DNA from: Streptomyces sp. NBC_01451 | Lineage (GTDB): Bacteria > Actinomycetota > Actinomycetes > Streptomycetales > Streptomycetaceae | Direction of reading: 5' to 3' | DNA: 64,000 nt | Assembly (NCBI RefSeq): GCF_036227485.1 | Contig: NZ_CP109479.1 | Location: 9,176,001-9,240,000 of the forward strand | Shown: piece after piece, positions 17,355 to 26,748 of the stretch | Layout: each line of letters begins with the position of its first letter | How positions within the stretch are numbered: position 1 is the first letter of the stretch | Notes under the pieces: model-generated | Databases searched by the model: none | What the model saw: only the letters and a program-made list of their open reading frames with translations | Told to the model about the DNA's origin: nothing | Made by a program: the position numbers and the translations under genes

Positions 17355-17921
17355 GTGGAGACGACGGCCCGGCGTGAGGAAATCCTGGGTGCCGCCCTGC
17401 AAGTGTTCGCCGAGCGCGGTTACAGACGGGCCTCGATGGACGCCGTCGCCGAGCGGGCGGGGCTGACCCGGCAGGGTGTCCTGCACTACTTCCCCAGCAA
17501 GAAGCGCCTGTTGCACGCGCTGCTTCAGCGCCGGGAGGACCTCGCCCGGGAACACCTGGCCGACCATGCGGATCTGGACCTGCCGAACCTGGTCGCGGAG
17601 GTCGTCGCCTACGATCATCAGAACGCCGCGCTCGTCCAGATCCACAGCGTGCTGGTGGCGGAGGGGATCATCAGCGACGATCCCTCCCACGCGTTCTTCC
17701 ACGATCACTTCCGGTCGATCCAGGACAAGACCGTCGCCCAGCTGACCGAGATCTACGGCGACCGCCTGCCCAGCGGCCTCACCCCGCGCGCCGCGGCGAG
17801 TGCCCTGGTCGCGATGCTCGACGGGATGCAGCTCCAGTGGCTGCTGGACGACGAGCAGTCCGACTATCCCGAGATCATGCGGGACGTGATGACCCTTCTG
17901 ATCGGGTCCACGCCCGGATGA
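17355..17921 (+). CDS. TetR family transcriptional regulator
   Basis: A 188-residue TetR regulator. The N-terminal helix-turn-helix (residues 5-50) shows REEILGAALQVFAERGY, VAERAG and LHYFPSKKRLL. A C-terminal ligand domain follows. The GTG at 17355 has GGAGAAGG upstream. It is the only TetR protein in the window, so it is the best candidate to read the GAGAAT-N3-ATTCTC operators, perhaps with an acyl-CoA ligand, as KstR does. No such operator stands before its own gene. It converges on the hydrolase at 17875 with a 47-base overlap. Confidence 0.93.
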   Translation: METTARREEILGAALQVFAERGYRRASMDAVAERAGLTRQGVLHYFPSKKRLLHALLQRREDLAREHLADHADLDLPNLVAEVVAYDHQNAALVQIHSVLVAEGIISDDPSHAFFHDHFRSIQDKTVAQLTEIYGDRLPSGLTPRAAASALVAMLDGMQLQWLLDDEQSDYPEIMRDVMTLLIGSTPG

Positions 17922-18708
17922 ACTCGGCCATGGCCGTCACCGTCCCGGCCCGCAGCCGCTCGGCGTCCTCCCGGACCCGCAGGTCGACGGCGACCCCGGA
18001 ACGGGCCGCGCGGGCGGCGAACCCCAGCGAGTCGTCCAGCAGCGGATCGGTGCCCGCCACCAGCAGCTGGACGGGCGGCAGCCCGTGCAGATTGGCGTGC
18101 AGGGGGCTGAGCAGCGGGTTGGTCGGCTCGGTGCCGGCAGCGTAGAGCGCGGCGCGCAGCCGGAGTCCGTCCAGGTCGAAAGCCGGCTCGGCAGCCGCGT
18201 TGAACAGCAGACTCGGCGCGTCCAGGGTCAGATCGAGCAGCGCCGAACCCAGCACCGCGCACTGCGGCGCCGCCGCCCCCATGTCCCGCAGCCGCACCAG
18301 CAGCGAGGCCGCGAGCCCGGCGCCGAGCCGCTCCCCGGCCAGCACCACCGGACCCCGGGCCCGGCAGGAGTCGTACACCGCGTGCACGTCGTCGAGGGCA
18401 CCCGGGAACGAGGTGCGGTAGCGCGGGCGGACGACCACCGCGCCCGTGCGCAGCGCGAGCCGCTCGGCCAGGTCGAGCGCCGACTCCGGGGCACCGGAGA
18501 GATGCCGGTCGCCGTGCAGATGGAGGATCACGAGATCGGTCGGGTCGGGCGGGGTCACCACCGGCCCGATCGGACTCGACTCGATCCGTACGGGGCCGAC
18601 CCGATCCGCGTCGGCCGCCGCGCCGGCCGAGTCGGCGGGCCGGACCCGTACGAGGACCCGGTGCTCGCCGACGTCTACGCACTCGGTCTCAACTCCATTG
18701 TCATCCAC
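17875..18708 (-). CDS. HSL-like alpha/beta hydrolase lacking catalytic Ser and His
   Basis: A 277-residue protein resembling the hormone-sensitive-lipase branch: an HLHGD oxyanion region near residue 63, VRPRYR, and Asp in GTDPLLDDS. The nucleophile elbow, normally GDSAGG, reads GERLGAG, so the serine is missing, and the late histidine region reads REDAERL without His. It is probably not a working esterase. It may be a binding or structural protein, or a decaying gene. The GTG start overlaps the hydratase stop by 8 bases, and its 3' end overlaps the TetR gene. Confidence 0.75.
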   Translation of the reverse strand: MDDNGVETECVDVGEHRVLVRVRPADSAGAAADADRVGPVRIESSPIGPVVTPPDPTDLVILHLHGDRHLSGAPESALDLAERLALRTGAVVVRPRYRTSFPGALDDVHAVYDSCRARGPVVLAGERLGAGLAASLLVRLRDMGAAAPQCAVLGSALLDLTLDAPSLLFNAAAEPAFDLDGLRLRAALYAAGTEPTNPLLSPLHANLHGLPPVQLLVAGTDPLLDDSLGFAARAARSGVAVDLRVREDAERLRAGTVTAMAEFIRAWTRSEGSSRPA

Positions 18709-19423
18709 GGGACATCACCCTTTCCGCTGCCTGCCAGTGCTCGTCGGACACCCACAGGCGGGCGAAGGCGTGGGCCGCCTCGTCCGCCGTCAGGTTCCCC
18801 GACACCACCCGCTTGATCTCCTGGGCGGGGCGGGTGGCGAGCCGGTGGGCCAGCGCGCGCCAGCCCTCCTCGAAGGCGGCCCGGGGCAGCACCCGGTCCA
18901 CCAGGCCGAGGCGTTCGGCCTCCGACGCGCCGAGCACCTGCGCGGTGCCGGCGAGCAGGAGCGCCCGGCCCCTGCCGACCAGCGCGGCGAGCCGTTCGGC
19001 GCCGCCCCACGCAGGCATGATCGCCAGGGCCGTCTGGTTGAAGCCGATCCTGATGTCGTCGGCCGCGATCCTGATGTCGGCGGCCACCGCGACCTCGGCG
19101 CCGCCGCCGAAGGCATGTCCGTTGAGTGCGGCGATCACCGGTCCGGGGAAGGCGGCCAGCCGGTCGCAGACGCCGCGCATCCGCAGGGCCATGGCCAGTG
19201 CCTCGTCCTCGGTGCGGATCGCGGCGAGTTCCTTGAGGTCGCCGCCCGACACGAAGGCCCTGTCGCCGGCGCCCGTGATGACCAGGGCCCGGGCGTCAGC
19301 CGCCGCGTCGAGGGCCTGGTCCAGCTCGTCCATGGTGGCGGGCGCGATGGCGTTGCGGGCGTGCGGCCGGTTGATGGTGATGACCGCCAGGCCCGCTTCC
19401 AGTTCGAGTTCGAGATCAACCAT
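18701..19423 (-). CDS. enoyl-CoA hydratase/isomerase family protein
   Basis: A 240-residue crotonase. The oxyanion loop SGGDLKEL and GGGAE (first catalytic Glu) are present; the second Glu position reads QTALAIMP, so it is not a standard hydratase. It could be an isomerase or a hydrolase-type member. It follows the reductase gene with a 44-base gap. Confidence 0.88.
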   Translation of the reverse strand: MVDLELELEAGLAVITINRPHARNAIAPATMDELDQALDAAADARALVITGAGDRAFVSGGDLKELAAIRTEDEALAMALRMRGVCDRLAAFPGPVIAALNGHAFGGGAEVAVAADIRIAADDIRIGFNQTALAIMPAWGGAERLAALVGRGRALLLAGTAQVLGASEAERLGLVDRVLPRAAFEEGWRALAHRLATRPAQEIKRVVSGNLTADEAAHAFARLWVSDEHWQAAERVMSRG

Positions 19424-19467
19424 GTGTGCCTCTTCGGTCGGTGGGGCGCGGACTTCGGTTCCCGGAC

Positions 19468-20463
19468 TCAGCTCTCGTACTCGACCGTGACGTGCGGGGT
19501 CACCGGTTCGCCCTGGCAGGTCAGGACCCAGCCCTCGGCGACCTCGTCGTCGTCGAGGGCGTTGTTGACGCGCATCTTGGCCTCGCCGTCGGTGAGGCGG
19601 GCGATGCAGGTGCCGCAGTTGCCCATCTCGCAGGAGAAGGGCGGCATGAGACCGGCCCGGCGGGCGCTTTCCAGCAGTGACTCGCGGGGATGCTGGTCGA
19701 CCGTGCGGCGCCTCCCGGCGAGAACGACGGTGACCGTGCCGGCACCGGGCGCCAGCGGGGCGGCGGACTCCTCGGCCGTCGGCCCCGGCACCGTGAAGCG
19801 TTCGGTGACGATCTGTCCGGCCCGGACACCGTGCCCGAGCAGGGTGTTCTCGGCCAGTGCCATGAAGGGCGCCGGCCCGCAGAGGTAGAAGTCCGCGCCC
19901 AGGTCGCCGCCCGTGAACTCCCGTACCTCGGCCTCGGTGACGAGACCCTGCCGGTCGTCGAGATGGTGGTGGACCTCGAACCGGCCCGGGTGCCGTTTCG
20001 CCAGGTCGGCCAGCGTGTCGCCGAAGATGACCGACTCCGCGTCCCGGTTGGCGGTCAGGACCCGCACCCGCCGTCCGGTCGTGGCCAGCGCGCTCTTCAC
20101 GAGGGACAGGACGGGTGTGATCCCGCTGCCTCCGCAGAGCGCGACCAGCGGCGCCGTGCCCTCGCGCAGACAGAACACGCCTGCCGGGGACGTGGTCTCG
20201 ATGAGGTCGCCGGGTGCGAGGTGGTCGTGCATCCAGTTCGACACCAGACCGCCCGGCACCCGCTTCACCGTGGTCGTCAACTCGCTGTCGGTGTCCGGGG
20301 AACTCGACATCGAGTAGCTGCGCAGGGCGCCGCACGCTCGCACCGTGAGGAACTGCCCGGCGCGGTAGGGGAAGGGGGCGTCGAGTACGTACGTGCGCGT
20401 GTCGGCTGTCTCCTGGACGATCCGCTTGATCCGGACCGGGTGGAAACCGTGGTCTCGTACCAT
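19468..20463 (-). CDS. KshB/HmpX-like ferredoxin reductase (FAD, NAD, 2Fe-2S)
   Basis: A 331-residue electron-transfer flavoprotein. The FAD motif is RSYSMSSSP (about 48-56), the NAD motif GGSGITPVLS, then FYLCGPAPFM, and a C-terminal plant-type 2Fe-2S domain CEMGNCGTC with a later Cys. The order FAD-NAD-2Fe2S matches KshB and phenylacetyl-CoA oxygenase reductase. The Rieske oxygenase at 1993-3258 is the only such oxygenase in the window, and both lie behind the same operator type, so this is its likely reductase. The ATG is 26 bases from the shared operator at 20490. Confidence 0.92.
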   Translation of the reverse strand: MVRDHGFHPVRIKRIVQETADTRTYVLDAPFPYRAGQFLTVRACGALRSYSMSSSPDTDSELTTTVKRVPGGLVSNWMHDHLAPGDLIETTSPAGVFCLREGTAPLVALCGGSGITPVLSLVKSALATTGRRVRVLTANRDAESVIFGDTLADLAKRHPGRFEVHHHLDDRQGLVTEAEVREFTGGDLGADFYLCGPAPFMALAENTLLGHGVRAGQIVTERFTVPGPTAEESAAPLAPGAGTVTVVLAGRRRTVDQHPRESLLESARRAGLMPPFSCEMGNCGTCIARLTDGEAKMRVNNALDDDEVAEGWVLTCQGEPVTPHVTVEYES

Positions 20464-20489
20464 GTGTGGAATTTACCTTCTCCCTCTGC

Positions 20490-20504
20490 GAGAGTGCAAT
20501 TCTC
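20490..20504. promoter_or_regulatory. shared operator between reductase and ligase
   Basis: GAGAGT-GCA-ATTCTC, one mismatch to the consensus, in the 65-base gap between divergent genes starting at 20463 and 20529. It could control both. Confidence 0.7.
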
Positions 20505-20528
20505 TTCATGAGGGAGGGAGTTTCCGCA

Positions 20529-22082
20529 ATGCGAACGATCCCCACGCGCACAGTCCCCGCCGAACTCGTCGAGCGTTACGAGGCGGAGGGCTGGTGGACC
20601 CGCGACACACTCGGTGACCTGCTGGCCCGCGGGCTGACGGCCGCCCCCGGCACGGAGTTCCGGGTGCACTCGGCGGTGCGGCCGTGGACGGGAACCTTCG
20701 CCGAAGTCGAGCGTGTCGCACGCCGGTTGGCGGCCGGACTCAGGGCGCGCGGGGTGGGTCCCGGTGACGCCGTCGCCTTCCAGCTGCCCAACTGGATGGA
20801 GGCGGCGGCGGTCTTCTGGGCGTCGGCCTTCCTCGGCGCGGTCGTCGTGCCGGTCGTCCACTTCTACGGGCGCAAGGAGGTCGGCTACATCCTGGACGCC
20901 GTCCGCCCGCGCGTCTTCGTCACCGCCGCCCGCTTCGGACACCTCGAACACCGGCCGGAGCTGAGCGCGGGCGTGCCCGTGGTCGGCGTCGTCGGACGGG
21001 ACTTCGACGACCTGCTCGCCGACGAGCCCCTGCCCGGGGTCCTCGCGACGGACCCGGCGGGCCCGGCGCTGGTCGCGTTCACCTCCGGAACGACCCGTGA
21101 TCCCAAGGGAGTTGTGCACAGCCATCAGACCCTCGGCTGCGAGACCCGCCAACTGGCCGGGCTCTACCCGCCGGACCGGGGCCGCCAGCTCACCTCGGCA
21201 CCCGTCGGCCACTTCATCGGCATGGTCAACGCCTTCCTCATCCCCGTTCTGGACGGCACCCCGGTGAACCTCGCCGACGTCTGGGACCCCGGCGCGGCCC
21301 TCGGCCTGATGAAGAGCGACGGGCTGACGGTCGGCGGCGGCGCCGCGTACTACATGACGAGCCTCCTCGACCATCCCGACTTCACCCCCGCCCACCTCGC
21401 CGGCATGAAGTACGCGGGCCTCGGCGGCTCCGCGGTCCCGTCCGCCGTCACCGACAGGCTGGCGCGCCTCGGGATCACGGTCTTCCGCTCGTACGGCAGC
21501 ACCGAGCACCCTTCGGTCACCGGCTCCCGCCACACCGCGCCCGAGGCCAAGCGGCTCTACACCGACGGCGACTCCCTGCCCGGCGTCGAGGTCAGGCTCG
21601 CCGAGGACGGCGAGATCGTCAGCCGGGGACCGGACCTCTGCCTCGGCTACACCGACCCCGCGCTGACCGGCCGGGCCTTCGACCCCGACGGCTGGTACCG
21701 CACCGGCGACATCGGGGTCATCGACGGCGACGGCTATCTCACGATCACCGACCGCAAGGCCGACATCATCATCCGGGGCGGCGAGAACATCGGCGCGCTG
21801 GAGGTCGAGGAAGTGCTCCTCGCCCTGCCGGCCGTCGCGGAGGCCGCGGTCGTGGCCGCGCCCGACGAGCGGCTCGGCGAACACGCGGCGGCCGTCCTGC
21901 GGCTGAAACCCGGTCACCCCGCGCCCACGCTCGACGAGATGCGCGTACACCTCGGCCGGGAGGGCCTCGCCCGTCAGAAGTGGCCGGAGGAACTGCACGT
22001 CGTCGACGAGTTCCCGCGCACCGCCAGCGGCAAGGTCCAGAAGTTCGTTCTCCGCAAGGACATTGCGAGCCGCAAGAAGTGA
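20529..22082 (+). CDS. AMP-forming acyl-CoA ligase (1)
   Basis: A 517-residue ANL-superfamily enzyme. It has the P-loop FTSGTTRDPKG near residue 188, the YGSTE adenylate motif, WYRTGD, and ADIIIRGGEN; the C-terminal ASGKVQK carries the catalytic lysine. GGGAGGGAG stands ahead of the ATG. It activates a carboxylic acid with ATP and CoA. The HFYGRK stretch resembles cyclohexanecarboxylate-type CoA ligases. The stop overlaps the operator at 22081. Confidence 0.92.
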   Translation: MRTIPTRTVPAELVERYEAEGWWTRDTLGDLLARGLTAAPGTEFRVHSAVRPWTGTFAEVERVARRLAAGLRARGVGPGDAVAFQLPNWMEAAAVFWASAFLGAVVVPVVHFYGRKEVGYILDAVRPRVFVTAARFGHLEHRPELSAGVPVVGVVGRDFDDLLADEPLPGVLATDPAGPALVAFTSGTTRDPKGVVHSHQTLGCETRQLAGLYPPDRGRQLTSAPVGHFIGMVNAFLIPVLDGTPVNLADVWDPGAALGLMKSDGLTVGGGAAYYMTSLLDHPDFTPAHLAGMKYAGLGGSAVPSAVTDRLARLGITVFRSYGSTEHPSVTGSRHTAPEAKRLYTDGDSLPGVEVRLAEDGEIVSRGPDLCLGYTDPALTGRAFDPDGWYRTGDIGVIDGDGYLTITDRKADIIIRGGENIGALEVEEVLLALPAVAEAAVVAAPDERLGEHAAAVLRLKPGHPAPTLDEMRVHLGREGLARQKWPEELHVVDEFPRTASGKVQKFVLRKDIASRKK

Positions 22083-22095
22083 GAATAAGATTCTC
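22063..22095 (+). promoter_or_regulatory. promoter and exact operator before amidohydrolase-2 gene
   Basis: TTGCGA (22063-22068), a 17-base spacer and TAAGAT (22086-22091) form a promoter at the end of the ligase gene; the exact palindrome GAGAAT-AAG-ATTCTC (22081-22095) overlaps the -10 and the ligase stop codon. Confidence 0.75.
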
Positions 22096-22118
22096 GCAAT
22101 CTGCGAAGGAGGATCTCA

Positions 22119-23297
22119 ATGCCGTCGCGCGAGCTGCCGTATCCGCTTTTCGACGCGGACAACCACCTGTACGAGACCGAAGAGGCGCTAACCAGGCACC
22201 TCCCCAAGCAATACGAGGGCGCTATCCAGTACGTGCAGGTGAAGGGCCGTACGAAGATCGCGATCCGGGGGCAGATCAGCGAGTACATCCCCAACCCCAC
22301 CTTCGAGGTGGTCGCCCGCCCCGGGGCGATGGAGGACTACTTCAAGTTCGGCAACCCGGACGGGAAGAGCCGCAGGGAGATCTTCGGCGAGCCGATGCGC
22401 TCCATCCCCGCCTTCCGTGAACCGGGGCCCCGGCTGGAGCTGCTGGACGAGCTGGGAGTGCAGAGGACGCTGATGTTCCCGACACTCGCCAGCCTCATCG
22501 AGGAGCGGATGCGGGACGACCCCGAGCTGATCCACGCGGTGATCCACTCGCTCAACGAGTGGCTGCACGAGACATGGGGCTTCAACTACAAGGACCGCAT
22601 CCTCACCACCCCGGTCATCACCCTGCCCATCGTCGACAAGGCGATCGCGGAGCTGAACTGGGCGGTCGAGCGCGGCGCCCGCGCCATCCTCGTACGACCC
22701 GCCCCGGTCCCCGGCTACGGCGGCTCGCGCTCCTTCGCGGCACCCGAGTTCGACCCGTTCTGGAGGCGCGCCGTCGAGACCGGCGTCCTGGTCGCGATGC
22801 ACTCCTCCGACAGCGGCTACGCCCGGTACACCAGCGACTGGGAGGGCGGGACCAACGAGATGCTCCCGTTCAAGCCCAACGCCTTCCGCACGGTGTCCGA
22901 GTGGCGGCCGATCCAGGACGCGGTGGCCGCCTGGGTGTGCCACGGCGCCCTGTTCCGGGTCCCGGGGCTGAAGATCGCGCTCATCGAGAACGGCTCCTCC
23001 TGGGTGGCGCCGCTGCTCGACCAACTCCGGGACGTCTACAAGAAGATGCCGAACGAGTTCCTGGGCGACCCGGTACAGGCCGTCAAGGACAGCATCCACG
23101 TCAGCCCCTTCTACGAGGACGACCTCAGCGACCTCATCGACCTGATGGGCGTGGACCGGGTGCTGTTCGGCTCGGACTACCCGCACCCCGAGGGCCTGGC
23201 CCAGCCGCAGAGCTACGTCGACGCCATCCAGCACCTGAGCGTCACCGACCAGGCCAAGATCATGGGCGGCAACCTCTCCAGGCTGATCCCGGAATGA
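22119..23297 (+). CDS. amidohydrolase-2 family (ACMSD-like TIM barrel) protein
   Basis: A 392-residue protein with the N-terminal DADNH motif (in place of DxHxH), a central AMHSSD histidine, and FGSDYPHPEG near the C-terminus, as in the ACMSD/amidohydrolase-2 family. AAGGAGG stands upstream. Members are metal-dependent decarboxylases or hydrolases. It is first in a tightly coupled operon with a ligase and B12 mutase, whose ATG overlaps its stop. The exact reaction is unknown. Confidence 0.9.
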   Translation: MPSRELPYPLFDADNHLYETEEALTRHLPKQYEGAIQYVQVKGRTKIAIRGQISEYIPNPTFEVVARPGAMEDYFKFGNPDGKSRREIFGEPMRSIPAFREPGPRLELLDELGVQRTLMFPTLASLIEERMRDDPELIHAVIHSLNEWLHETWGFNYKDRILTTPVITLPIVDKAIAELNWAVERGARAILVRPAPVPGYGGSRSFAAPEFDPFWRRAVETGVLVAMHSSDSGYARYTSDWEGGTNEMLPFKPNAFRTVSEWRPIQDAVAAWVCHGALFRVPGLKIALIENGSSWVAPLLDQLRDVYKKMPNEFLGDPVQAVKDSIHVSPFYEDDLSDLIDLMGVDRVLFGSDYPHPEGLAQPQSYVDAIQHLSVTDQAKIMGGNLSRLIPE

Positions 23298-24721
23298 AGT
23301 GGGAGACCATCCCGCGGATGGTGCTGAGCGCGGCCGACCGCTTCGGTGACGCCGAGGCGGTCGTCGACGGCGAACTCAGGCTCACCTTCACCGAGTTGGT
23401 CGACCGGGTCCGAACGGCCGCGGGCGCCTTCGCCACGGCCGGGATCGGGAAGGGCGACCGGGTCGCGATCTGGGCGCCCAACTCCGCCGAGTGGATCGTC
23501 GCCGCCTTCGGGCTGCTCACCGCCGGCGGGGTGCTCGTCCCGGTCAACACCCGGTTCAAGGCGGACGAGGCCCACGACATCGTCCGCCGCAGCGGTGCCA
23601 AGCTCGTCCTGGTCGAGGAGGGCTTCCTCGGCCTGGACTTCGAGGCACCGCAGGGTGTGCCGGTGATCGACCTCAAGTCGGGCTTCCTGGCGAGCGGTTC
23701 GCCGTTCGAGCGGGCGGTGAGCGCCGACGACGTCAGCGACATCACGTTCACCTCGGGAACCACCGGACGGCCCAAGGGCGTCCTGATGACCCACGCCCAG
23801 ACGCTCCGCCTCTACGGGGAGTGGTGCGACCTCGCCACCCTGCGCGAGGGTGACCGCTATCTGATCGTCAACCCGTTCTTCCACATCTTCGGCTACAAGG
23901 CGGGCCTCGTCGCCTCCCTGATCCGGGGCGCGACCATCCTGCCGGTGCCCGTCTTCGACGTGGACCGCGTCCTGGAGCTGGTGGAGCGCGAGAGGGTGAC
24001 GGTCCTGCCAGGACCGCCCACGCTCTACCACTCGCTCCTTGCGGCGGGGGACCGGCACGACCTGTCCTCCCTGCGGGTGGCGGTGACCGGCTCCGCCGAC
24101 ATCCCCGTCGAGCTGATCCGCCGGATCGTCAGCGACCTGCCCTTCCGGCACGTCATGACGGGGTACGGCCTGACCGAGGCGGGCACGGCCACGGCCTCCC
24201 GCCCCGGTGACTCCTTCGAGGACATCGCGACGACGGTCGGCACCCCCTGCGAGGGCGTCGAGGTGAACGTCGCGGACGACGGCGAGGTACTGATCCGCGG
24301 GTACAGCGTCATGCGCGGCTACCTGGACGATCCCGAGGCCACCGCCGAGGCGATCGACGCGGACGGCTGGCTGCACACCGGGGACCTCGGCACCCTCGAC
24401 GACCGGGGACACCTGAGGATCGTCGGCCGCAAGAAGGACATGTTCATCGTGGGCGGCTTCAACGCCTACCCGGCGGAGATCGAGGGCTTCCTCCTCGAAC
24501 ACCCGGCCGTCGCGCAGGCCGCCGTGATCGGCGTACCGGACGAGCGGCTCGGCCAGGTCGGCAAGGCGTTCGTCGTGCGCGGCGCACCCGTCTCGGCGGA
24601 CGAGCTGATCGCCTGGAGCCGAAAGCGGATGGCCGGGTTCAAGGCGCCCCGGTTCGTGGAGTTCCTCGAAGAGCTGCCGTTGAACGCCACCGGCAAGGTG
24701 ATGAAGGACCAGCTGAGATGA
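23294..24721 (+). CDS. AMP-forming acyl-CoA ligase (2), FadD3-like
   Basis: A 475-residue ANL enzyme with FTSGTTGRPKG, GYGLTEAG, WLHTGD and KKDMFIVGGFN; the end ATGKVMK carries the lysine. It resembles FadD3, which in steroid degraders activates the ring-derived propionate acid HIP, but the motifs alone do not fix the substrate. It is coupled to both neighbours by ATGA overlaps, so it probably makes the acyl-CoA used by the mutase. Confidence 0.92.
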   Translation: MKWETIPRMVLSAADRFGDAEAVVDGELRLTFTELVDRVRTAAGAFATAGIGKGDRVAIWAPNSAEWIVAAFGLLTAGGVLVPVNTRFKADEAHDIVRRSGAKLVLVEEGFLGLDFEAPQGVPVIDLKSGFLASGSPFERAVSADDVSDITFTSGTTGRPKGVLMTHAQTLRLYGEWCDLATLREGDRYLIVNPFFHIFGYKAGLVASLIRGATILPVPVFDVDRVLELVERERVTVLPGPPTLYHSLLAAGDRHDLSSLRVAVTGSADIPVELIRRIVSDLPFRHVMTGYGLTEAGTATASRPGDSFEDIATTVGTPCEGVEVNVADDGEVLIRGYSVMRGYLDDPEATAEAIDADGWLHTGDLGTLDDRGHLRIVGRKKDMFIVGGFNAYPAEIEGFLLEHPAVAQAAVIGVPDERLGQVGKAFVVRGAPVSADELIAWSRKRMAGFKAPRFVEFLEELPLNATGKVMKDQLR

Positions 24722-26295
24722 CACAACCGGACGAGACCGCTTCAGGCATCCCGCTCCAGGCGGTCTACGGACCCGCCGACCGGGGCGCCGACCCGCCCGA
24801 CCCCGGTGACTACCCCTTCACACGCGGCAACTACGCCACCGGCTACCGGGGACGGCTGTGGACGCTGCGCCAGTACTCCGGTTTCGGGACACCCGAGGAG
24901 TCCAACCGCCGCTACCGCTATCTCCTCGACCAGGGCGGTACGGGACTGTCGGTCGCGCTGGACCTGCCCACGCAGTGCGGCTACGACTCGGACGACCCCG
25001 AGGTGACCGAGGAGGTCGGCCGCGTCGGCGTCGCCCTCGACACCCTCGCCGACGCGGAGATCCTCTTCGAGGACATCCCCCTCGACCGGATCAGCACCAG
25101 CTTCACCATCAACGGCACCGCGGCGATCCTCCTCGCCTTCTACGTCGCCGCCGCCGAACGCAAGGGCGTGCCGCGCGCGAAACTCACCGGCACGATCCAG
25201 AACGACATCCTCAAGGAGTACGCGTCCAGGGGTACTTGGATCTGGCCCGCCCAGCCGTCCCTGCGGCTGATCGCCGACACCATCGAGTTCTGCGCCGCCG
25301 AGGTACCCCGGTTCAACGCGATCTCGGTCGCCGGCTCGCACTTCCGCGACGCGGGCGCCAACGCCGTGCAGGAGATGGCGTTCACGCTCGCCGACGGGGT
25401 GACGTACGTCGACACGGTGCTGGAGCGCGGCCGGATGACGGTCGATCAGTTCGCCCCGCAGATCTCCTTCTTCTTCTACACCCACGGCGATTTCTTCGAG
25501 GAGATCGCCAAGTACCGTGCGGGACGCAGGCGTTGGGCCACCATCGTCAGGGAGAGGTACGGCGCCACGACCGACAAGGCGTCGATGTTCCGCTTCGGCT
25601 GCGTGGCCGGCGGGGCCTCCCTGTACGCGCCCCAGGCGCAGAACAACACCGTCCGAGTGGCGTACGAGGCGCTGGCCTCCGTTCTCGGCGGCGTCCAGTC
25701 GATGTTCACGGCCGCCTGGGACGAACCGTTCGCGCTGCCCAGCGAGGAGTCGGCGACCCTGGCCCTGCGCACCCAGCAGATCCTCGCCCACGAGACCGGC
25801 GTGACCCGCGTCGCGGACCCGCTCGGGGGCTCGTACTTCGTCGAGGCGCTCACCGACGCGACCGAGGCGCGGATCGTCGAGATCATGGACGATCTGGAGC
25901 GGTACGGCGGCATGGTCCGCGCCATCGAGGACGGCTACCTGCAAGGGCTCATCGCCGACGAGGCCTACCAGCTGCACCTGGCCGTCGAGGCGGGCACCCG
26001 CCCGGTCGTCGGGGTCAACCGGTTCGTGTCGGACGAACCGCCGCCGGACCTGACGACCTACGAACTGGACGCGGAGGGCCGCGACCGGCAGCTGAAGCGC
26101 CTCGCCGACGTGAAGGCCACCCGGGACGCCGCCCTCGTGCGGGAGCAACTGGCCCGGCTGGCGCGCGCGGCGGACGGGACGGAGAACCTGATGCCCGTAC
26201 TGATCGACTGCGCCAACGCCTACTGCACGGTGGGGGAGATGGTCGCCGCGCTGAAGGCGGTCTGGGGCGAGTTCCAGCAGCCGGTGGTGTTCTGA
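24718..26295 (+). CDS. B12-dependent acyl-CoA mutase, large subunit
   Basis: A 525-residue protein matching the catalytic barrel of the methylmalonyl-CoA mutase family ([34 protein letters not shown], and a late [17 protein letters not shown]). It ends before the B12 domain, which is the separate protein at 26295. The loop usually read as TMY, near the acyl group, is Thr-Gly42-Tyr43, and WIWPAQP replaces the usual YIYPPQP. It rearranges the carbon skeleton of an acyl-CoA by a radical route. Separate subunits fit isobutyryl-, pivalyl- or 2-hydroxyisobutyryl-CoA mutases; the substrate is unknown. Confidence 0.93.
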   Translation: MTQPDETASGIPLQAVYGPADRGADPPDPGDYPFTRGNYATGYRGRLWTLRQYSGFGTPEESNRRYRYLLDQGGTGLSVALDLPTQCGYDSDDPEVTEEVGRVGVALDTLADAEILFEDIPLDRISTSFTINGTAAILLAFYVAAAERKGVPRAKLTGTIQNDILKEYASRGTWIWPAQPSLRLIADTIEFCAAEVPRFNAISVAGSHFRDAGANAVQEMAFTLADGVTYVDTVLERGRMTVDQFAPQISFFFYTHGDFFEEIAKYRAGRRRWATIVRERYGATTDKASMFRFGCVAGGASLYAPQAQNNTVRVAYEALASVLGGVQSMFTAAWDEPFALPSEESATLALRTQQILAHETGVTRVADPLGGSYFVEALTDATEARIVEIMDDLERYGGMVRAIEDGYLQGLIADEAYQLHLAVEAGTRPVVGVNRFVSDEPPPDLTTYELDAEGRDRQLKRLADVKATRDAALVREQLARLARAADGTENLMPVLIDCANAYCTVGEMVAALKAVWGEFQQPVVF

Positions 26296-26705
26296 TGGGC
26301 GCCGCCACCCGGATCCTGGTAGCCAAGCCCGGCCTGGACGGACACGACCGCGGGGCCAAGATCGTCGCGCGGACCCTGCGCGACGCCGGGTTCGAGGTGG
26401 TGTTCACCGGCATCCGCCAGCGCGTCGACACCATCGTGGCGACGGCCGTCCAGGAGGACGTGGCCGTGGTCGGGCTCAGCATCCTCTCCGGCGCGCACCT
26501 CGCCCTGACCACGAAGGTGATCGAGGCGTTGCGGGCCGCCGGGGCCGACGACATCGCCGTCGTCGTGGGCGGAACCATCCCGCCGGCCGACGTACCCCGG
26601 ATGCGGGCGGCGGGCGCGGCGGCGGTCTTCCCGACCGGTACACCGCTCGACGTGCTCGTGGCGGAGATGCGGGCGCTCACGGGGAGCGCGGACACCGGTG
26701 CGTAG
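26295..26705 (+). CDS. B12-binding small subunit of acyl-CoA mutase
   Basis: A 136-residue Rossmann-like cobalamin domain with Asp15-x-His17-x2-Gly20, the base-off B12 motif, then SILSG and VVGGTIP loops that hold the nucleotide tail. It shares one base with the large-subunit stop (TGATG). It forms the active mutase with that subunit. Confidence 0.93.
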   Translation: MGAATRILVAKPGLDGHDRGAKIVARTLRDAGFEVVFTGIRQRVDTIVATAVQEDVAVVGLSILSGAHLALTTKVIEALRAAGADDIAVVVGGTIPPADVPRMRAAGAAAVFPTGTPLDVLVAEMRALTGSADTGA

Positions 26706-26748
26706 GACCTACCTGTAGCTGGACACCTGTCGGACACCTGGAGGCACT

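Noticed and set aside
23213..24724. A 503-codon frame antisense to ligase 2 (similar long antisense frames occur over most genes).
   Set aside because: Low-complexity composition typical of antisense frames in high-GC DNA; no family motif or ribosome site.
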